Shown here: positions 23,133-34,535 of the stretch, one piece after another
Layout of the letters: every line of letters begins with the position of its first letter
Position numbering within the stretch: position 1 is the first letter of the stretch
From: Edaphochlamys debaryana
Lineage: Eukaryota > Chlorophyta > Chlorophyceae > Chlamydomonadales
Reading direction: 5' to 3'
Assembly (NCBI GenBank): GCA_016858145.1
Contig: JAEHOE010000196.1
Location: 111,452 to 175,451 of the forward strand
DNA: 64,000 nt
Notes under the pieces: model-generated
The model's input: only the letters and a program-made list of their open reading frames with translations
What the model was told of the DNA's origin: nothing
Databases searched by the model: none
Made by a program: the position numbers and the translations under genes

Positions 23133-26100
23133 TCACAGCCTCAGCAGCTTCATGAGGTACATGCGCACCTCCTCCTTGACCCCCAGCGTGAAGTCCAGGT
23201 GACCGAAGTCGAACTCGCGGTACGACACAGCCACGCCCTGGGAGGGAGGGGTTGGGGTGGGGTGGGGTAGGTGGGTGAGCTCTAAGAGGACAAGGCGTGT
23301 GGGAGCAACCAATACGGGAGCTGAGACGCCAAGAGCACCAGCGTCCGGGGCCCCTGCCTTCCCCTCCAAGCTGCCCCCCAACCTGACCCCCACCCACCTG
23401 CGCCCGCATGGCCTCGAAGTGGCGCCGCACGTTGGCGGGGGGGATGACACCATCGCGCCGGCCTGGGTGGTGGGTGGGAAGGTGGGTCGTGTGGGGCCTC
23501 AGCGGTAGGGACTGCTGAAGGCCGCGCGCACGGTTGCAGCCAACCACACAGTAACTGCCCACAGATCGCCCCCCCCCCACCTGCCACCAGGTGCACGGGC
23601 AGGTCCAGGCGCCAGTACTCCCGGTCCACGTGGGGGGGCTGGGGGGTGCCGTAGTGGGCCGTGTTGGCGGCGGGGGAGCCGTAGTCGTACAGCTGGGAGG
23701 GGGGAGGGGTGGCAGGGTCGGTTCGTGCAAAGGGCCGCGAGCACCCGCCTCTTGGCCACACAGATCAACCCTGTCCCAGACGCCTCCTTTCCCTCCCCCC
23801 ACACCCCCCGCTCGCCCCCCTGCCTGGAAGGTGTGGCGCTTGGCCAGCTGGATGAGGTGAAGCACTGGGGGGCGGGGGGCGCCGGGAGAGGGGGGGGGCA
23901 GTCAGCAGGGTGACCGGGCGTTCAAACAATAAATGCCGGCGGCAAGCGGTGCGGCCCCACGGTGTCGCAGTCAAGACCCCGTCCCCTTTCCTCCCAACCC
24001 CGGTCGCCCCTCCACCCCCGCCCCCTCCCACCCTGGTCCAGGCTGATTGCGGGCATGTCCTCTGCGCCGTACTGCGGCATCTGCAGCGCCCGGTCCCACT
24101 CGCTCACGTCGCCGTCCAGCAGGAACTGGGGGGGGAGAGGGGAGAGGGGGTGGGAGGGGTTGAAGCGGTCGGTAGGGCGGACGGCAATAATAATAATAAT
24201 ATCTACGCAACGGGCGAACCCGTGCGTGCCCCACTTCGGGGTTAAGGGGGCGGGGCAGAATCAACGCCCCACCACCGGCCACTTCCTTGGCCGCACCCGG
24301 GCGGACGGCACGGGGCTTTGGCGGGAGGCGAGAGCTTGCCTAGTACAAAGAAGCAAGACCCTTCAGCGTCTCGGCATCCCCATTCCCCCTTGCCCCCCTC
24401 TTCTCCCCCCCGCTCCCACCGCGTACATCCTCCTCAGCGCCTCCCCCAGCCCCGGTATGCGGCTGAGGCTGGTGAGCAGCTTGAAGACCAGCCCCCGGGC
24501 CAGGGGCGTGGGGATGTAGAGCGGGAAGCACAGCCCGCGGCAGCCGGGCAGGGAGCGGATGAAGGCAGCCAGCTGGGGGGGGGGGGGGGCGGGCACGGGG
24601 GGGGGGGGGGTTCCAGGTGAGGGCACGGTAGGGAGGGGTGGCGGTGCAGGAACTGACGGCTCGGGCCAATGAGCGCCCAGCCACGCTGCTCAGGCCACAG
24701 ACGGCGGCCCAGGCTGCGGTTATCTCGAGCGCTGAGTGCCACCCTGACCCCACGAGCCCTCCTTCCAACTCCCGCCCCTCCCCCCGTGCTCACCTTGGGC
24801 AGCGCCCAGCGCACTGGGTGCGTCACCCGCGGGTGGTGCTCGTGGAACCCCGCGGGCGTGAGCAGCAGCAGGCGCGCGATGTGGTGCGGGCGGCCCTCGC
24901 GCAGGCGGTTGACGGTGTGGATGAGCATGGACATGCCCCCCAGCGAGTGGGCCACGCAGCGGAGCTTGTAGGGGGGGGCGGGGGAGCGGGGCGCGCCGGG
25001 AGGGGGCGTGGAGCCGCCCCCCGCATCCCCCGCCTCGCCCCCGCCCCCGCCGCTGCCCATCGAGAAGCCGCTGCCCGCCCGCTCCCCCAGGGCCTGGGCC
25101 GAGCCCCGCCACGTCCACACGGGCGCAGAGCCCAGGCCCCCGCCCCCACCCTTGGCCGCCCACGCCGCCGCCGCCGCCCCCAGCTGGTCGGTGGAGAGCG
25201 CGCGGCGGAAGGAGCCCGAGCCGTGCAGGGGCGGTAGCAGGGGCGGGGCAGGAGGGGCCCCGGGGGAGGGCGCGGGGAAGGGGCCGCGTTGCGTGGGCGG
25301 CCGCTGGGGGGAGGCGGAGGCAGCTGCGGCTGCAGCGGCAGGGGCTGCGTCCGCGCGCGCCCCGTAGGAGCCGTCGCGGCCGCCGCCAGAATCATCCGGC
25401 GCAGAGCTAGTGGCGGAGGCGAAGGGGCTGGACCCCGACCCCGCCGCTGCGGCCGCCGCCGCCACCGCCGCCGCCTCTGCCGCCGCCGCCGCCAGCTCCG
25501 AGGTCTCCCGGGCGTCCGCCACCGCCGCCTCCTCGGGGCAGGGGCAGGGGCAGGGGGGCGCCCCCTTGCCGGGCTGCGGCGCGGAGGCGGGCGCTGCGGC
25601 GGCGCCCCGCACGGGCGACGCCCAGCCCAGGCCCCTGGCCACCCCCAGCCACCCCTCCACCACCCGAGCCGCCGAGCCCGCGGCGGAGGCCCCCGCCGGC
25701 AGCGCCTCCGCCCCGCCCTCATCCAGGGGAGCGCCCTCCACGTCAGCACCCGCCCCTGCGGCCGCCGCCAGCACCTGAGCGGGCGCTGCGGCGAAGGGGC
25801 TGGCGGCGGCGGCGGGGGCGGCGGGGATGGCGGCGGGGCGCACGGGGGAGGCGGGGCGGGAGCTGGCGGAAAGGGAGGGGGGCATGAGGTGGGCGGCCGA
25901 GGCAGCGGCGCTGGCGGCGGCGGTGGCGAGCGCGGCGCCGGCGGTGGCGGCGGCCGCTCCCGCCGTGGCGGCGGCGGCGGTCATTGCGTGCGACACCGCC
26001 CCAGCCGCCGGCCCCAGCACGAAGCCTACTGCGTCGAGCATCGCCGCAGCGCTGCCCGCCACACTCCCGCCCCCGCCACCAACCGCGGGCGGCGGCTCCA

Positions 26101-29100
26101 GGGGGGCGGGCAGGGGCCGGGGACCGCCGTCCAGCGAGGCGCCCCGGCCGAAGTCCGTCCGAGTCTTGGCGGCCAGGGTGAAGGTCCGCGCCCCCGCCCC
26201 CGCAGCCCCCTCGCCCCCGGCCCCCTCGCCGCTGAGGCCCCGGCCCTCGCCCCCCAGGCCCTGCCCCCGCACCGTCAGCGTCACGGCCCGGCTGCGCACT
26301 CCGCCCGCCCGGCCACTGCCGCTGCCGGGGCCGCTGGCGGTGGCGGTTGCGGGACCCGCCTCTGGCCCCGGCCTCGGCCCGGCCCCGCCCTCGCCGTTTC
26401 CGTCGCTGCCGCCGCTGCGCTCCGACCCCTCGCCCTCCCCCGCAGAGGCCTCAGCGGAGGAGGGCAGCGGCGAGAGGCGGGGAGGGCCCTGCGCGCCCTG
26501 CGCCGGCACGGGGGGCGCGTGCGGCCCCTGCGGACGACCGCCGCTGCCTGCCCCCGCCCCGGCCTCGGCCGCCGCCCCGCCGGCCGCCCCCGCTGCCCCC
26601 CCACCGCCCCCCGCGCTGCCCCCGCTTGCTGCGCTGTGCAGTGAGCCCCAGCGGTGCAGGTTGCCGTCCGAGTTGGAGGGGCGCATCCTGGGGGGGGGGG
26701 GGTTGATGGAGGGTGATGGAGGGTGGAAGAGGGTGTGTGTGGAAGGCCAGGCAGAGGGGGGGGACCGCGTAGCGCTGACCCGGAGGCGGGCTGGCCTAGG
26801 GTGGCCCACACTTCACCCACGCCCAAGCCCCCCAGCTCCCCAAAGCAACCACCCGCCCCGGGCTCCCACCTGCTGCCCTGCACGGAGGGTGGCGTCCGCT
26901 GTCCCCCCGCGGGGCCGTCCTGCGCCCCCGAGCCAGGGGCGGCGGCGGTGGCCATGCGCCCGGGCAGGCCCCGGCCCGCGCCCGCTGCGGAGGCGGGCAG
27001 CGGGCCCGAACCGCCCAGGCCCGAGGCTGGGCCCGGGGTGGGCCTGAAGAAGGAACCGGCCAGTGGGCCCAGGTGGTCCAGGTCCAGGGTGACGGTGCCT
27101 GGGGGGGCGGGGGCGGGGGAGGGTGGAGGTGAGGAGGGTTGAGCAGCTCGGCCCCTGGCCCCACTGCCCCAGGCCTCCACAGCAGCGAGGTGCCGGCCCA
27201 GCAGAGTCCCCTGCGCCCCCCCCTCACCCCGGTTCCTCACACGCTCTGAGTCCCCTCCCCCTTCCCCCCACTGCAAACGCCTTCAATGTCATCAAAGAAC
27301 CCCCCTTCCCCCCCAGCTGCCCCCCCCCACACCTGCTCCCAGCTCCGCGCACTTGATGTTGTGGATGTGGTCCAGCTGTGCGGCGATGTCGTACATGCCC
27401 ATGTGGTTGATGTTGTAGCGCCAGTAGGAGAAGCCGCCGCGCCGGGAGGGGTCTGGGTGGGAGGGGGGGCGAAGGTGGGTGGGTGGGTGGGTGGGCGGGG
27501 CTGTCTCTGGGCTGACGAGGGACGCGGCCAGTGGTTCCCTGTGAGGGGGCCCTCAGCGCCGCCCGTATCACAGGCAGGCCCCGGGGTCAAGGGTCGACCA
27601 AGCCAACGGAAGGGCGCGGGCAGCTGGGCGTGCGGGCGGGCAGCTGCCGCAGCCATGCCTACCGCTCACCCCCTTCTTCCCCCTCCGCCCCCTCCGCCCT
27701 CCCCACCCTGGTGCTGCCGCGGCGCGTTGCCCCGGCTGTTGCCCAGCCACACGTCCATGCCCGCCTCCCAGGCAGCGAACGCCTGAGGAGGACGGGGGGG
27801 GGGGGGTAACAGGGGGGCCAGGTGCGGAGTGAGGTGTGGGAGGGCGAGTCAGGGCGCCCCCAGTCAGGCCGCAAGCCAAAGCATCTGTCCTCAGGCCCGC
27901 ATCTCCCTGCCATGGATCTCCGCTCCCCCTCCCCCCCCCTCCCCTCCACCTCCCCCCCCCCTCCCCTCCACCTCCCCCCCACACCTGGCTCCCGGTGACC
28001 CCCCCCGACACCCAGGCCATGGAGGTGTCCAGCACCCCGTGCATGAAGAACACGGTGTCGCGGGCCCCGGGGCGGGGGATGCGCTCCAGGCGGAGCAGGT
28101 AGCCGTCAGAGGTGGTCACTGGGGGGGGGAGGGAGGGAGGCGGGGGCAGGTGAGGGCGGGAGTGGGCTGCGGGGGGTATCCCACCGGTGGGTTAGGGGTG
28201 GGGTACCGGTAGGGGCGAGACAAGCCATTGCCCCAGACAGGACGCCTGACTGCCCCCTGATGCCTCAAAGCCCCGGCCCTGCCGGCCCCAGCCCCACCCG
28301 TGTGCAGCTCGTGGGGGTACCCTGCCGCCCGTATGACCGACAGAGCGTCCGAGGGGATGTCTGGGGGGTGGGGCAGAGGGGAGGGGGCGGGGAACGGAGG
28401 AGCAACGTCAGGAGAGGAAGGGGTCACAGGAGGGGCCGGGCGGCCCAGGCCTCAGCGGTATCCACAGGACCCGCGCCTCTTTGCCGCCGCCCCACGCCCC
28501 CTGCCCCCCTCCCCCTGCGCCCACCCGTGGCGTGGTGGCCCCACACGTCCGCCGCCCCCCCCAGCGGCCGGCCGCTGCTCCGGGAGCGGCGCAGGCCCCT
28601 GCGCGCCATTGCCGCCGAGGGGGCGCCCGCAGAGGTGCCCGGCTGCCGGTCCATGCCGGCCTGGGGGGGGTGGGGGAGGGGAAGGTCAGGGGCCTGAGTG
28701 CTTGCCATCCCGCTCTCCTTCCCAATAGAAGAGCGCCCCTCCAACGCCGTTGTGGACACTACTCAAAGGTAGCCGAGTCTGCTCCACGTCCTCCACTCGC
28801 CCCCCCCCTACTGCTATCCCAGAGGCTCCCGGCCCCACCTCCCGCCCCTCGGCCCTCCACCGCTCCCTGCACTCCCCGCTGTGATCCCGTCCAGCCCCTC
28901 GGCCCCCTCCCCCCCCACCCCCAGTCCCCCGCCCCCACCATGTCAACGTGGGCGCTCTTGGAGCGGTGCAGCGACCGCCGCCCCGAGCCACCGCCAGCAC
29001 CCGCCCCCGCCCCGTGGCCGCCCCAGCCGCGACGCGAGCCCGAGCTGGGGCCCCCGCTGGAGCGGCCGCTGCGGGAGGCCCCCCCCTCGCCCTCCGCCTC

Positions 29101-30756
29101 CGCCTCCGCCAGGCGCCAGCGCACGCCGCGACCCGACGCCCCGGCCTCGGAGGCTCCGTCGTCAGCACCCGAAGGGCCCGGCCCCGAGGAGAATGCGCCC
29201 GATGCGGCCGAGGGGGCGGAGCTGTGGGCGCGCGAGGGCGGCTGCGTGGCGGGGCCGTAGCCCTCCTCGCCCTCGCGGGGGGGCAGCAGGAACACGGTGC
29301 GGACCAGGCGGCGCAGGAACTCAAAGGCCCTGTAGCGGGGGAGCGAGTGGGGCGGTCGGAGGGCGGCGCAGAACGCTGGAGTCGTGCAGGGGATGGGGCG
29401 CGCCGGCCTCGCACTGCCCCGGCGTTCTTCACCTGTTGCACTGCGCGCGCACTGCAGTCCCTTACACAGCCCTGCGCCTCCTTGACATACCACCCACCTG
29501 CCCAGCCCCAGCCGGCATGCAACCCCTCCGCCCCCATCCCCACAAACACCTCCTCTATGCCCGGTTTCCAACTCTCAAAGATCACCCTCCCCTCCCCCTC
29601 CCCCCACCTGCTGACCGCCAGCTGCGCCGCCATTTTGGCCTCCTCGATCAGCCCCTGCCGCCGCTTGGCCAGCTCGTCAAGCAGTCCCATGCCTGGGAGG
29701 GGAGAGGGGGGGAGGAAGAGGTGGCAGGAGGAGGAGGGCAGTCGACAGGGGAGCAAGGAGCGCCGGTGGCAGCTCTGCCAAGCCGCCCCACCAGCTCCTG
29801 CGCCTCCACCTACCCCTGGCAGCGCCCAGCCCTGGCCTTGACAACTGCCCTGTGTCCTTATACCCCCTTGCCGCCCTGCCAAGCACCCACCCCCCCTCCC
29901 CCTGCTCCCACGCACCGTATCGGGCGGGAGTGAAGACCACCGGCCGCTCAGTGCGGGGCGGCAGGGGCGGGGGCGGCCCCGCAGCCGGCAGCCCGCCGCC
30001 GCTCCCGCTGCGCCCGGCGCTGGCGAGGCTGCTGCCGGGTGCACCCACCCCCGCCCCGGAACCCGCACCGGGGGCAGCGGGGCTGGGGGCCTGGGGCTGG
30101 CCCCGGGACCACCAGTGCGCGGGGGGCGGCGAGGGCGCGGGGGACAGCAGGCTGCCGTTGCCGTTGGCAAAGCCCGCGGTATGGCTGGTGCTCGACCCCG
30201 TCTCGCCCGTGCCTGCGCGCACAGGGTTATGGCCAGGGTTATAATGGCCTCGTGTAACCCGGTTGCGGAGCGGAACCGCGCAGTGAGCGCTATCGGAAAG
30301 CAGGCGTTGGTCTCGGCGGCCGGACCCTTCCGATGGCGCGACACCCCGATTCGACGCACGACACGCGTAGAACCACGCCAGCGCCTCACCGTTGGCGCCA
30401 GAGTGAGTTCCCTGAGCAGCAGCCTGCTGTGCCTGCTTATCCTGCTGCGCCACGACGCGTGCGACCAGCGCGTTCAGAGTAGATGGCCGTGACGCCACCT
30501 CACCCCACCACTGCTGCCACGAGTTATCCTGCCAGGCGCTGCGCAGGTGCTCTCGATAGCGCTGCTTGTTGATGAGGTCCAGGAGCCAGGCGCCCACAAA
30601 GTTTAGGAAGCGCGTGGTCTCCTCGAAAGCCTGCCGCACCAGCGCCAGCAGCCATTCCTCCCAGCTGCCAAGCACAACTTCCTCCCACCAGCGCACAATT
30701 GGCTCCACAAGGTGGAGGTGGGCCCAAGACAGCACGGTCAAGAACCATCGCCACAT
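23133..30756 (-). CDS. Acid-lipase-like alpha/beta hydrolase with giant insertion
   Basis: Predicted neutral-lipid or steryl-ester lipase of the AB-hydrolase-associated (lysosomal acid lipase) family. Exons 5' to 3': 30756-30390, 30212-29916, 29692-29608, 29329-28939, 28660-28525, 28360-28298, 28118-27985, 27782-27707, 27452-27333, 27098-26870, 26687-24794, 24572-24420, 24125-24032, 23864-23824, 23692-23581, 23462-23398, 23237-23133; in phase, 1453 aa, over three times the usual 400 or so. Lipase signature: VTTSDGYLLRLERIP (447-461), FFMHG (470-474), DVWLGNSRGN, and MGMYDIAAQLDHI. Triad: Ser1214 in AHSLGG, Asp1401 in GRRDGVIP, His1432 in FGHLDF. Residues 1-70 are Trp-rich and amphipathic to hydrophobic (MWRWFLTVLSW), probably a membrane anchor. 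About 120-440 and 557-1205 are low-complexity Gly/Ala/Pro/Ser. Exon 14 uses a GC donor. Substrate and compartment are unknown. Confidence 0.88.
23693..23823 (-). other. GC-AG intron of the lipase gene
   Basis: The intron between exons 14 and 15 begins CAG|GCAGGG on the minus strand and ends CCCAG. No GT is available near the end of the conserved peptide LAKRHTFQ, and both flanking exons join in frame, so a GC donor is the simplest reading. Confidence 0.75.
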
Positions 30757-31514
30757 GCTGTGTGGACTCTCCGCTCGACGACGCTCCTATTGGACTCTGT
30801 GAAGCCACATATGCTAGTTGCAGCAAGTAAGGATGGTTTGGGGCGGGACTAGCCCCACACGAAGCTGCGTGGCGCGGACCGCGCGCAGCAGCAACACTTT
30901 TCAGGAGCAGTGGGTCGAGGGGATTGTATTACTGCTGTTGGGCACAGGTTGGGAAAGTAGGGCAACCCTTGGAGGCGGGGGGCTCCCTCGCGCAGTCGCG
31001 GCCAAGCGGGAGATCTTGGATGCGGGTGAAGGCCTCATGAAACAGCGCCCGACGCAGGCAGACCCGGTGGACAGCTGCTATACCAGCAATGATTCTCCGG
31101 GTCGAGGGCAGCGCTCGCTCGCCAGCTTCTCCGGACGGACCCACGGGCCGTGACACACGCGACGAACCGGATCCCGCGTGGGACCCTCCTCAACGTCGGA
31201 GAAGCGCATTCAGGCGCATTCTCGCCCCGCCGCCCGTGCGTCCTGTACCAATCCATCAGTCCGTACTTCGTAAAGGTTTAAGGTCCCCACTGGCGCCCCA
31301 CTCCTTCAGCCAGCTCCGCATCCCCATCCACCATCCCCTCGCTTCCACCCCCTGCCTTCCGCTACATCCGGCTCAACCAGCTCAACGGCCTGCAGCGTTC
31401 AGAGTTCGCAGCCTTTTGACTGTCTGGTCCTCATTACTGCAGCCCTGCTCCTCTGCCCCGTTGTCTATCATAACCCCTGCTCCTCTGATGAGCTGGTGGT
31501 GGTCTGAGCGTCCC

Positions 31515-31890
31515 GCCAGCAAGGCTCTGAGACCCCCCGAAAGGTTCAAAGCCTTCCGCCAGCAAGCCTCAGAGCCTCCCCAGCAAGGCTCTGAGCCCCC
31601 CCGCAACAAGGCTCTACGCCTCCCCCCAGCAAGGCTCTGAGGCCCCCCCAGCAAGGCTCTGAACCCCCCGCCCGCAGCAAGGCTCTGAGCCCTCAGAGCC
31701 TCCCCAGCAAGGCTCTGAGCCCCCCCCCCAGCAAGGCTCTGAACCCCGCCGAAAGGCTCTGAGCCCCCTCGCAAGGCTCTGAGCCCCCCCGAAAGGCTCT
31801 GAGCCTCCCCCAGCAAGGCTCTGAGCCCCCGCCCAAAGGTTCTGAGCCCCCTCAAAAGGTTCTGAGCCCCCCCAAAAGGCTCTGAGCCTC
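31515..31890. repeat. Palindromic minisatellite, cluster 1
   Basis: Degenerate 18-25 bp units built on AAGGCTCTGAGCCCCCC, often preceded by CAGC. The core GGCTC-T-GAGCC is a perfect inverted repeat around one base, so each unit can form a small hairpin. Spacing varies because the C-tract length varies (about 16 to 18 units). Confidence 0.9.
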
Positions 31891-32289
31891 CAACTGTCAC
31901 GTTCCCGTGTGTGAGCGTTCCCGCGTTGGCAGAAGGGCCGCGGGGAACTGGGTTCGAGGTGGGGAAGGAGGGGGATTCGTGTGTGTATCGGCCGTGTGGC
32001 CACCTTAGCCTGTCGTACGGCTCAGCCTGAGCCTAACCCGTGTGACGCGCAACAAGCAGCAGCTTGTTGCATCTCGGCACTGCTATTGCTCACAGCACAT
32101 GCAGCAGGAAGCAGACTGCTCCTGTAAGTCGTTACGCCTACAAGTCTCAATTCTAGCCATTGCCTAGTCTCCTCGCTAGCTACGCTCCCCGGTGCTCTGG
32201 GAGAGCACGGTTCGACTGCAGCTGCGCTGCTCGTCACTATCTGTCGGCAGCCCGCAGCGGCAAGCCGTGTCAGCGTTGGGTCGTGACAC

Positions 32290-32795
32290 AACCAAGAGCT
32301 CTAAGCCCCACAAACAGCTCTGTGCCCCCCCCCCCCCAAAAGGCTCTGATCCCCCCCCGCAGCAAGGCCCTGAGCCCCCCGCCGAAAGGCTCTGAGCTCC
32401 CCCGAAAGGCTCTGAGCCCCCCCCCCCAAGTAAGGCGCTGAGCCCCCTCCTAAAGGCTCTGAGCCCCCCCAAAAGGCTCTGTGCCCCCCCCCCAAAAGGC
32501 TCTGACCCCCCCCCCCCGCAGCAAGGCTCTGAGCCTCCGAGCCCCCCAGCAAGGCTCCTAACCCCCCCCTGGAAAGGCTTCAAGCCTCACCCCAGCAAGG
32601 CTCTGCACCTGCTCAGCAAGGCTCTGAGCACCCCAGAAGGCTCTGTGCCTCCCCAAGCGACTTCTGCGCCCCCTCATAGAAGGCTCTGAGCCTTCCCCCA
32701 GCAACCCAGCAAGGCTCTGAGCCCCCCAACGCCGCTGAGACTCCCCTGCAAGGCTCCACACCTCCCAGCAAGGCTGGGAGCCCCCCAGGCCCCGG
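32290..32795. repeat. Palindromic minisatellite, cluster 2
   Basis: Second cluster of the same unit family as 31515-31890, about 400 bp further right. C-tracts reach 13 bases and core variants are commoner (CTCTGTGCC, CTCTGATCC). The clusters are separated by unique sequence, suggesting a split or duplicated array. Confidence 0.9.
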
Positions 32796-34535
32796 GCCTC
32801 TAGGACCTCAACGCTTTGAGCAGTCACACTTCAAGCCCTGAAAGTTTACGGAGTTCTAGCCTCCAAAACGGTCTAGCCCCACCCGGCTCAGCTCTGTCAT
32901 GGCTCGAGGTCACGCAATGTGAAGTCAGTGAGCCAGGGTGAGGGGGAGCTGTGCGGAGGCTGGATTGGTAGCCGGGCCTGGACGTGGAGGTACGTGGCTG
33001 CGATGTGTCAATCTGGCGCTTCATCTGAACGCGTGGTTGGAAACACGGCGCTCTGTCAACGCCCGGGGAAGGGGAACTGGGAGACGGGGTACGCGAAAAG
33101 CAGCCCAGCAAAGTGCAGACCCAGGTTCCTTTCCGAACAATCGGGGACTGGCCAGGCGCAACCCGCAGTGACGAGGTGACCATGCGACCAGGGCTTTCGC
33201 CAGAGCACTGCAAAGTTGTCCGAAGCCGTCCGAAGCGGTCCCACACACAAGTTACCTGGAGCATGTTACCTTGGGCGTGCGGGTCGGGCGCCCGGGGGCG
33301 AGGGCGGGGCACAGGCTTGTCGGTGCCCTACAGACCCCAGCTGCAGGGACCAAGGAGGCCGGGCGCATAAGGATTGCTCCCCGAGGATTGGCGTGGCTGC
33401 ACGCGTCAGTCTGGCGCTGTATCTGAGCTTATGGGCTGAATCGGGAAGGCTTGGGGTTCTGCTGCATCCCGCGTGGATGGCAGAGCACATAACAGGGCAG
33501 CCTCTGTGCCGCCGACCCGCCGTGCGCATCTTGGAAGGGCACCTCGGCACGGGCTGGTCGGCGCCAGCCGGAAGGATGCATCTGCATGTGGGGCCGGGAA
33601 GGGTCGGCGGCGGGCCGGCGGCACGCCGGCGGGGGAACTAAGACGCAGATCCGCTGCAGATCCAAGCTGCAGGACCATTGGGAACGGTCACGAGGCCGGG
33701 CAACGGCTCGCACATTGAGGCTGCTTACGCACAGCTCAGCGCGGTACCACACCACACGCACTCACTCAGGCAGACGCAAGAAGGGGGGGAGGGCGGCGTC
33801 GCGGAGGGGGAGGGGGCGGCCAGCGGAGCGTGCCGCCGTGCACAGCGCCAGCCGGGAGGACGAGATAACCATGCTCGTTCGCGAGTACGGAGTTGACGTC
33901 GCGCGTCGGAAAGTAGGCTCCACACATACGCGCGCTCAGTACCGTAAACACAACTCGGATCAACACAGGAAGGCCCCAGCAGAGCAGGGCCCGCGCAAAA
34001 TGTCCACGACGCAGCGCACCAAACCATTCCCTAGCATCAACAAACTCTTGCGAGACCGCCTCGAGCGGCGAGCCTCCTGCTCGATGCGCTATAAGAAGCG
34101 CGAAGTCGGCGTCTCGCGGTTCGCTCTCGCAGCCCGGCGGGAGGAGCGACTTGCTGAGGTGCGCGGCAGCGCGGCGACGCAGGGCGGCGCGACTCGGAAA
34201 GTTAACTGTAGACTTACAGAGGACGTCAGACGTTGGCGCTGTGAACAGGAAGGTAGTTTCTAGCCGTCTACCATGGCATGGCGCCAAACGGTCTCTTCGA
34301 CGGCTGCGCCGCACGAGAGCTGAGCAGCCCCTTTCTCTAGTGATACTCTATCCACTCACCTGGGCCGTGCGTGGCAAGCAGCCTCCGTCTCACTCGACAG
34401 CCCGCCCTCTGCGGCCGCCCTCGTGTCGCATCGCCCATCTCGATTCTGCTCCGCGCACTTCCCTTCACCACCCCCACCCCCACCGCGCCATGACCCCAGC
34501 TGGAGCTGCAACCGCTGGCCGAATCAGCGACCCTG

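Larger units (their letters stand above)
30757..34535. other. Divergent intergenic region with minisatellites
   Basis: It separates the lipase (-) from the unrecognised 260-aa gene (+). Two minisatellite clusters are listed separately. 33586-34263 (+) and 33766-34314 (-) are overlapping open frames without recognisable domains or introns; I do not call either a gene. The rest shows no feature I can support. Confidence 0.5.

Noticed and set aside
25289..27047. Long + strand open frames (451 and 406 codons)
   Set aside because: They are antisense shadows of the GC-rich lipase exons 10-11. The minus strand carries the conserved AHSLGG nucleophile and in-phase splicing.
31515..32795. Minus-strand frames with GGSEPFGGAQSLAG repeats as a repeat protein
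   Set aside because: They arise from the minisatellite units; frame changes with every C-tract length change and no flanking exons exist.
33586..34314. Overlapping open frames on both strands (225 aa + and 182 aa -)
   Set aside because: Neither has a recognisable domain, intron or clear start context, and they cannot both be real. Possibly promoter-proximal sequence of flanking genes.
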